This document shows, in pieces, positions 1 through 4,106 of a stretch of 7,768 bases of DNA. Origin of the DNA: an uncultured Clostridia bacterium (lineage in GTDB: Bacteria > Bacillota > Clostridia > Oscillospirales > Acutalibacteraceae); contig CALDOU010000012.1 of assembly GCA_937912175.1 (NCBI GenBank), positions 1 through 7,768 on the forward strand, written 5' to 3'. The position numbers were made by a program, and so were the translations under genes. Within the stretch, counting starts at the first letter, position 1; every line of letters begins with the position of its first letter. The notes under the pieces are model-generated. The model did not search any database, had not been told where the DNA came from, and saw only the letters and a list, made by a program, of their open reading frames with translations.

Positions 1-230
1 GGCACGCTGATTGTATTATGACCGTCGGTGCTTCCTTGCGGTACGTTATCTATTGAATATTCCAATGTACCGATGCTGCTATCTATATGTGGGAGCGTGA
101 CTTTATATGTGCCAATCATACTTTGGGCAAAAATCCATATTCCGCACAGTATGACTCCTGCTAAGGCAAATGCCCAAACTCCGAGTTTTAAAATTTTTTT
201 GCTATTTTTGTTTAAGTTTAGTTTAAACAT
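1..230 (-). CDS. Membrane-anchored or exported protein of unknown function, N-terminal fragment
   Basis: Reading leftward from the ATG at 230-228, the frame stays open for 76 codons and runs off the window's left edge, so the C-terminus is missing. The N-terminus has a basic stretch (K3, K8, K11, K12, K15) and then one hydrophobic segment at about residues 14-35, which looks like a signal anchor or an uncleaved signal peptide. Cleavage after A35 (IFA-Q) is possible but not convincing. The following residues (GTYKVTLPHID...) are polar and would lie outside the membrane. An AGGG ribosome binding site sits 9 bases upstream of the ATG, and good minus-strand promoter matches lie further upstream (280-307 and 311-339). 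I do not recognise the family. The plus-strand frame over the same bases is a shadow of this gene. Confidence 0.75.
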   Translation of the reverse strand, partial: MFKLNLNKNSKKILKLGVWAFALAGVILCGIWIFAQSMIGTYKVTLPHIDSSIGTLEYSIDNVPQGSTDGHNTISV

Positions 231-279
231 ATTATTATTCCCTGCCCTTCTTTGTATATAAAATATGTTTCTTATTGTA

Positions 280-307
280 ATTATACTAATTATAATATTT
301 TTTTCAA
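280..307 (-). promoter_or_regulatory. Predicted sigma-A promoter for the left-edge membrane protein gene
   Basis: On the minus strand a -35 TTGAAA (307-302) is followed after 16 bases by a perfect -10 TATAAT (285-280). Transcription would start near 273, giving a leader of about 43 bases before the ATG at 230. The region is very AT-rich, so chance matches are possible. Confidence 0.5.
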
Positions 308-340
308 TATATTGTATAATAATTTGCGATTTTTTTCAAT
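298..340. repeat. Pair of 11-base direct repeats, 32 bases apart
   Basis: TTTTTTTCAAT occurs exactly at 298-308 and again at 330-340. The 32-base period is about three helical turns. Each copy contains the complement of a TTGAAA -35 box. The sequence is simple, so the repeat may be partly compositional. Confidence 0.5.
311..339 (-). promoter_or_regulatory. Possible second, upstream promoter for the left-edge gene
   Basis: On the minus strand TTGAAA (339-334), a 17-base spacer and TACAAT (316-311) form a second promoter-like unit upstream of the first. Both -35 boxes lie inside copies of the same 11-base direct repeat (298-308 and 330-340). Confidence 0.35.
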
Positions 341-403
341 TAAAATTTAAAATATTAATAATTTAATTCGTTTAAGAATATATTTAAAGTTATAAATATA
401 TTC

Positions 404-409
404 AGGGGG
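404..409 (+). promoter_or_regulatory. Ribosome binding site that fixes the GTG start of the M14 peptidase
   Basis: AGGGGG lies 8 bases upstream of GTG at 418. No ATG occurs in the frame until residue 49 (M49, in KEMVLL), which is too far inside the conserved fold to be the start, so the GTG is the credible start codon. Confidence 0.8.
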
Positions 410-417
410 TAGGCAAA

Positions 418-1305
418 GTGTATATAATTCCGGTTGAATCACAAAGAAAGAAAAAAATAAATTTTTTGATTAATAAATATAATTTTTTGAAAGTTGAACA
501 TTTGGGGAAGAGTTGGTGCGAAAGAGATATTATAGGATTGAAAACGGGAAACTCTAAAGAAATGGTTTTGCTGGTCGGGGCCTTTCACGGTATGGAGTGG
601 ATGACGTCCCTTTTACTTTTTAAGTTTTTAGAAGATGTATGTAATGTTGTTAAGGCAAATAAGTTGATTTGCGGAGTTAACATTTCGGAAAAAATAAAAA
701 ATAGGGGCATTTTTGTAATTCCGTGTATAAATCCCGACGGTGTGGAAATTTTTCTAAAGGGGAGCAGCGCTGCTTACGAATATAAAAAAGTAGTTGAAAA
801 GTCATATGGTAAAAAAAATTATAAATGGCAGTCAAATGCACGGGGTGTGGATTTAAATCATAATTTTAAATCCGGTTGGGAAGAGTTAAAAAAGCTTGAA
901 ATAAAAAATAACATTGTTGCGCCTTCGTGGACTCGTTACGGGGGAGAGTTTCCCGAAAGTGAAAGAGAAACTCAAGCAATAACACGTTTGTGTAGAAATA
1001 ATAATTTTAAACGTGCGTTTGCTTTTCATAGTCAAGGTGAAGAAATTTATTGGGATTATAACAATCAAAAACCCGAAAACTCTGAATTTTTAGCTATGGT
1101 ATTTGCTTTAAGTAGTGGATATGAATTGAACAGGCCTGAAGGATTAGCTGTTGGAGGCGGTTTTAAAGATTGGTTTATAACTGAATTTAACAGGCCGGCG
1201 TTTACCATTGAAATTGGGAAAGGTAAAAATCCACTTCCGTTACAATGTTTTAATCATATTTATAATAAAATTTTACCGATGCTGTGGCTAAGTATATTGA
1301 TATAA
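418..1305 (+). CDS. M14-family zinc carboxypeptidase, gamma-D-glutamyl-diaminopimelate peptidase-like
   Basis: This is a 295-residue single-domain M14 (carboxypeptidase A clan) zinc metallopeptidase. Visible active-site features are the zinc ligands H57 and E60 in GAFHGMEW and H204 in AFAFHSQGE, the substrate-binding segment NARGVDLNHNF (140-150), and the catalytic glutamate E266 in FTIEIGKG. The C-terminal block GGGFKDWFI...FTIEIGKGKNPLPL is typical of the subgroup that includes YqgT and endopeptidase I, which cut the gamma-D-Glu-diaminopimelate bond of murein peptides. There is no signal peptide, so a cytoplasmic role in muropeptide recycling is likely. N147-H148 aligns with Asn144-Arg145 of carboxypeptidase A, so the arginine that holds the substrate C-terminus is replaced by histidine. 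Translation starts at a GTG behind a strong AGGGGG site. The next gene on this strand begins 81 bases after the stop but has its own promoter. Family assignment is secure; the exact substrate is inferred. Confidence 0.92.
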   Translation: MYIIPVESQRKKKINFLINKYNFLKVEHLGKSWCERDIIGLKTGNSKEMVLLVGAFHGMEWMTSLLLFKFLEDVCNVVKANKLICGVNISEKIKNRGIFVIPCINPDGVEIFLKGSSAAYEYKKVVEKSYGKKNYKWQSNARGVDLNHNFKSGWEELKKLEIKNNIVAPSWTRYGGEFPESERETQAITRLCRNNNFKRAFAFHSQGEEIYWDYNNQKPENSEFLAMVFALSSGYELNRPEGLAVGGGFKDWFITEFNRPAFTIEIGKGKNPLPLQCFNHIYNKILPMLWLSILI

Positions 1306-1328
1306 TTTACATTAATCAAAAGTAAAGA

Positions 1329-1357
1329 TTGACTTTTTTGCTGCATTTTGATATAAT
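1329..1357 (+). promoter_or_regulatory. Strong sigma-A promoter of the calpain-like protease gene
   Basis: TTGACT (1329-1334), a 17-base spacer and a perfect TATAAT (1352-1357) match the housekeeping consensus. A TG dinucleotide at 1349-1350 adds an extended -10 element. Transcription would start near 1364, giving a leader of about 23 bases before the ATG at 1387. This is the best promoter match in the window. Confidence 0.85.
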
Positions 1358-1371
1358 TTTCCAAAATATAG

Positions 1372-1378
1372 AAAGGTG
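1372..1378 (+). promoter_or_regulatory. Ribosome binding site that decides the calpain-like start
   Basis: AAAGGTG ends 8 bases before ATG 1387. The in-frame GTG at 1378 overlaps this site and so cannot be served by it. The ATG is therefore preferred. Confidence 0.75.
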
Positions 1379-1386
1379 TGATAATT

Positions 1387-2376
1387 ATGCCACTTCAAAA
1401 AGAACATATATCTGTGGAAGATAAAGATTTTAAGTATAGGATATTTAATAGAAAAACTGAATTTAAAGAAGATGCGGATTTATTTCCCAACCCCGATAAG
1501 ACAAAACTATATTTAGATATTAAGCAAGGTTACACGGATTTAGATTGTTATTTTTTATCAGTAGTTTCTTCTTTGGCTAAAACAGATCCGGAAGCATTGT
1601 TGCACTGTTTTGAGGCATATAGCAAAAAATCGGGCACAAACAAATTAGAAGCCTTGAACGATTGGTTTAAAAAGCCCGATACAAAAAAGGTTGGTATAAG
1701 ATTTTTCAAATTGAACGGTAGAGGTGTTCCTTCGGGTAAAGTGGTAATAGAAGTTGATAAAACTGCTTTAAGAGATAAAGGCGCGCCTTGGGTAAGACTT
1801 TTGGAAAAAGCTTATGCTGTTTACCGCCACAATAATTATGATCATTTTATGTCAAATGATGAATATAGGAAATATAAAATGAAACACAAAACTATAAATT
1901 CCGGAATTATTGATGGAATTCATGGCGGTGATGCCGGTGCGGTAATGGCTACATTGACAGGAAAAAAATCTGGCTGTGTGGTAGTTAGTGAAGACTTGAG
2001 AAAATCAAAAAGTTTTTCTGGATATAGTGAACAAGCACTTTCCATTTATTATAGAATAGAAGAAGCTTTAGATAAAAAACAAATTATTACGGCAGACGCA
2101 GAAAAGGGGATTCAATTATATAGTAAAGGCTTATTTTTAAGTCATGTATATTCTGTTATAGGTGCCGGTGAGATGTCTAAAAACGGTAATAAATATTTAT
2201 ATATTGAAGTCAGAAATCCTTACGCCGGACGGACAAGGGAGTATGATGACAAAGGAAAAAGCAAGGTAAGAGTTCCGAAAGCTGAAGCGGAAAAAGGAGT
2301 TTCAAAATTAGAGCTTAATGATTTTTTAAAGTATTTTGAATGTATCAATATAGGGTCCACGAAACATTCTTTATAA
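1387..2376 (+). CDS. Bacterial calpain-like (C2 family) cysteine protease
   Basis: This 329-residue protein reads as an essentially stand-alone calpain catalytic domain. The catalytic Cys is C54 in DLDCYFLSVVSSLAKTDP, preceded by the oxyanion-type Gln Q47. The motif WVRLLEKAYAVYRH (about 135-148) matches the conserved W-V-x-L-L-E-K-A-Y block. GGDAGAVMATLTG (about 180-192) matches the segment before the second half-domain. The catalytic His is H253 in LSHVYSVIG, and the catalytic Asn is N277 in EVRNPYAG. The triad is therefore complete. Oddities are one extra residue between Q47 and C54 compared with animal calpains, LD where GD is usual before the Cys, and Tyr instead of Trp after Asn-Pro. 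No signal peptide, membrane segment or calcium-binding module is visible, so it should act in the cytoplasm unless it leaves by a leaderless route. It has its own strong promoter and ends in a perfect hairpin shared with degV. Substrate and role are unknown. Confidence 0.87.
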   Translation: MPLQKEHISVEDKDFKYRIFNRKTEFKEDADLFPNPDKTKLYLDIKQGYTDLDCYFLSVVSSLAKTDPEALLHCFEAYSKKSGTNKLEALNDWFKKPDTKKVGIRFFKLNGRGVPSGKVVIEVDKTALRDKGAPWVRLLEKAYAVYRHNNYDHFMSNDEYRKYKMKHKTINSGIIDGIHGGDAGAVMATLTGKKSGCVVVSEDLRKSKSFSGYSEQALSIYYRIEEALDKKQIITADAEKGIQLYSKGLFLSHVYSVIGAGEMSKNGNKYLYIEVRNPYAGRTREYDDKGKSKVRVPKAEAEKGVSKLELNDFLKYFECINIGSTKHSL

Positions 2377-2415
2377 AATTAAAAGTCCATACATTATCGT
2401 ATGGACTTTTAATTT
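2376..2415. terminator. Bidirectional intrinsic terminator between the calpain-like gene and degV
   Basis: A perfect 17-bp inverted repeat (2376-2392 and 2399-2415) encloses the 6-base loop ATTATC. The core stem is AAAAGTCCATAC paired with GTATGGACTTTT, so the hairpin is followed by a T-run in both directions. It lies between two convergent genes and begins in the last base of the calpain-like stop codon. Confidence 0.9.
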
Positions 2416-2455
2416 GGGTTTATTATCAATAAAATGTTTGAAAACGATTATTGTA

Positions 2456-3346
2456 CTAATCTTTACGGCTGTTTCCCCAAAAGAAAAGTGCGACGGTTCC
2501 GGGACCCGTATGGCTTCCGATTGTAGGTCCGATATTGTTGATTTTAACTTTTCCGTTTAAATGCTTGAATTTTTGTTCTATTTTTTCGGCAAGTTTTGTT
2601 GCATCCTCAAGACAGTTAGAATGAGAAATAAAACATTTTTCGGAATAATTTATACTTTTATCGGCATTTTGTTCCATCTTAGAAACAAGTGTATCTATGC
2701 AACGTTCTTTGCTTCGTACTTTTAGCCTTGGTACAAGTTTTCCTTCTGCATTGACGTTTAATACAGGACATATTTTTAGAAAAGTTCCTATAAATCCTGA
2801 AGCTTTAGAAATTCTTCCGCCTTTAATAAAGAATGAAAGATTACTTGTGAAAAACCAATGATTCATTTTTAACTTGTTGGTTTCTAACCAGTTATATATT
2901 TCATCAATATTTTTACCATTGTCTCTCATTTCAGCCAAAGTGTCTACCATAAGGCCTCCGCCCGAAGAAGCGCTTAAAGAATCAATAATATAAATTTTTC
3001 GCTCGGGATAAGTTAGTTCCAGCTCTTTTTTTGCTATCATTGCAGAAGTATATACTCCTGATAAACCTGAAGAAGTGCAGACGTGAAGAATATCTTTTCC
3101 TTCTTTAAGAAATGGAGTGAAATATTTTATAAATTCCTCTGAGTTGACTTGAGAGGTTTTTAAATCTGTGTTTGGTTTACTTATTATACTATAAAATTTT
3201 TCCGGGCTCATTGTTTGCCATAAATCGTCATTATATTGTTTTTCATTTATGGAGTAGTGAAAATATATGCAGGAGATATTTTTTTCTTCTAAATACTCTT
3301 TAGTAAGGTCAAATGTGGAGCAACAACTTAAAATAAACGAATTCAT
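2456..3346 (-). CDS. DegV family fatty-acid-binding protein (FakB-like)
   Basis: This 296-residue protein carries the DegV motifs in order: KTSQVN (63-68), TSSGLSGVY (91-99), IDSLSASSGGG (121-131), FIKGGRIS (173-180), CPVLNVN (193-199) and the C-terminal IGPTIGSHTGPG (272-283). In FakB proteins, Thr/Ser near position 64, Ser near 93 and the C-terminal His (here H279) hold the carboxylate of a bound fatty acid. The acyl chain lies in a tunnel and is presented to the kinase FakA, so host or environmental fatty acids enter phospholipid synthesis as acyl phosphates. No fakA is in the window, and firmicutes often carry several DegV paralogs, so the precise lipid ligand is unknown. The gene is cytoplasmic, starts at ATG 3346 with GGAG 11 bases upstream, and is divergent from a TetR regulator. 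Family assignment is secure; the FakB role is likely. Confidence 0.93.
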   Translation of the reverse strand: MNSFILSCCSTFDLTKEYLEEKNISCIYFHYSINEKQYNDDLWQTMSPEKFYSIISKPNTDLKTSQVNSEEFIKYFTPFLKEGKDILHVCTSSGLSGVYTSAMIAKKELELTYPERKIYIIDSLSASSGGGLMVDTLAEMRDNGKNIDEIYNWLETNKLKMNHWFFTSNLSFFIKGGRISKASGFIGTFLKICPVLNVNAEGKLVPRLKVRSKERCIDTLVSKMEQNADKSINYSEKCFISHSNCLEDATKLAEKIEQKFKHLNGKVKINNIGPTIGSHTGPGTVALFFWGNSRKD

Positions 3347-3383
3347 AATTATTTCATCTCCGTAATTGTTTTAAAATATAGGA

Positions 3384-3400
3384 TTTAATTATAAATTAAA
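3384..3400. promoter_or_regulatory. Possible TetR operator in the degV-tetR intergenic region
   Basis: A palindrome with 7-base arms (TTTAATT / AATTAAA) and a 3-base centre lies between the divergent genes. It overlaps a minus-strand TATAAT (3393-3388) that could be the degV -10 box, so a bound repressor would block degV. No convincing -35 accompanies that box. The whole region is AT-rich, so the palindrome could be chance. Confidence 0.3.
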
Positions 3401-3455
3401 ATGGTTTAAAATAAAATTACATATTTATATTATTGTATATTTATTTATACAGATT

Positions 3456-3460
3456 AAAGG
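3456..3460 (+). promoter_or_regulatory. Ribosome binding site that decides the tetR start
   Basis: AAAGG directly abuts the upstream ATG at 3461, leaving no spacer. It lies 12 bases before the second in-frame ATG at 3473, which is long but workable. The later ATG also gives the usual short basic N-terminus of the family. Confidence 0.6.
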
Positions 3461-3472
3461 ATGTGTAAATTA

Positions 3473-4063
3473 ATGAAAGAAGATAAGAGAATTATTAAAA
3501 CCAGAAAAAACATAAAACAGACTTTTATCAAAATACTTTCGAAAATACCTTTTGAAAAAATAACAATTAAAGAGTTGTGTAAAAAAGCTAATGTGAGCCG
3601 CATTACTTTTTATGCTCATTTTAATGATAAATATGATTTGGTTGAAAGTATTTCCAAAGATATGATAAATTCAGCGCAGATTAAATATCAAAATCTTCAA
3701 AATGAAAATAACAGTGAAAAGGATCCTATAAAAAGTTACTGCAATTTTTTGGATTGTATTTTGAATTTATATTATGAAAATTTTGAATTTTTTTCTCATA
3801 CAGGTTCTTACGAAAATCCTTATTTGAATTTTTCTGTTTATGAATATATTTTGAAATATTTGGAAATTCATACCAAGAGAAGAAGTAAAATGTTAAAACC
3901 GAAGTATGATGTAAAAAAGATTGCGGGGTTTTTGTGTTATGGTGTTTGGGGATTTATAAAAGAAAGTCATTTTAAAACCGAATCTATTGAAATGGTGAGA
4001 ATGGAGTTAAGAAAAATATTGGAAGGAATTTTAAAGTCTGAAATTTTGACTGAAAATTTTTAA
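3473..4063 (+). CDS. TetR/AcrR family transcriptional regulator
   Basis: This is a 196-residue one-component regulator. The N-terminal DNA-binding domain is clear: basic first helix (RIIKTRKNIKQTFIKILS), FEKITIKELCKKANVSRITFYAHFNDKYDL at about residues 27-56, with the recognition helix in VSRITFYAHF. The C-terminal half (about 75-190) is helical and aromatic (DCILNLYYENFEFF, NPYLNFSVYEYILKYLE, GFLCYGVWGFIKE). It resembles the ligand-binding and dimerisation domain of the Firmicutes-type TetR group related to DhaS. The ligand cannot be read from sequence. Being divergent from degV, it may repress degV and itself through a site in the 126-base gap, and an acyl ligand is a reasonable guess. ATG 3473 is chosen over ATG 3461 because the AAAGG site abuts the earlier codon. 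The gene ends just before a bidirectional terminator. Confidence 0.9.
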   Translation: MKEDKRIIKTRKNIKQTFIKILSKIPFEKITIKELCKKANVSRITFYAHFNDKYDLVESISKDMINSAQIKYQNLQNENNSEKDPIKSYCNFLDCILNLYYENFEFFSHTGSYENPYLNFSVYEYILKYLEIHTKRRSKMLKPKYDVKKIAGFLCYGVWGFIKESHFKTESIEMVRMELRKILEGILKSEILTENF

Positions 4064-4066
4064 ACT

Positions 4067-4095
4067 AAAAAGCACCTAATTTGTAGGTGCTTTTT
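4067..4095. terminator. Bidirectional intrinsic terminator between tetR and the M16C peptidase gene
   Basis: A 12-bp perfect stem (AAAAAGCACCTA at 4067-4078, TAGGTGCTTTTT at 4084-4095) encloses a 5-base loop. It is flanked by T-runs in both directions. It starts 3 bases after the tetR stop and lies 11 bases beyond the stop of the convergent peptidase gene. Confidence 0.93.
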
Positions 4096-4106
4096 TATAA
4101 GAATTT

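Noticed and set aside
28..261. Plus-strand open frame of 77 codons
   Set aside because: It lies opposite the left-edge gene on the minus strand, which has a good start, ribosome binding site, promoter and a credible membrane segment. The plus frame has no ribosome binding site.
886..1068. Minus-strand frame inside the M14 gene
   Set aside because: It overlaps the His zinc-ligand and conserved region of a clear peptidase and shows no family resemblance.
1317..1340. Weak hairpin after the M14 gene (AAAAGT ... ACTTTT)
   Set aside because: The stem has only six AT-rich pairs, and its right arm overlaps the -35 box of the next promoter. It is not convincing as a terminator.
1378..1386. GTG start three codons upstream for the calpain-like gene
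   Set aside because: The GTG overlaps the AAAGGTG ribosome binding site, whereas ATG 1387 is correctly spaced from it.
3461..3472. ATG start four codons upstream for tetR
   Set aside because: It directly abuts the AAAGG site with no spacer, so ATG 3473 is more likely.
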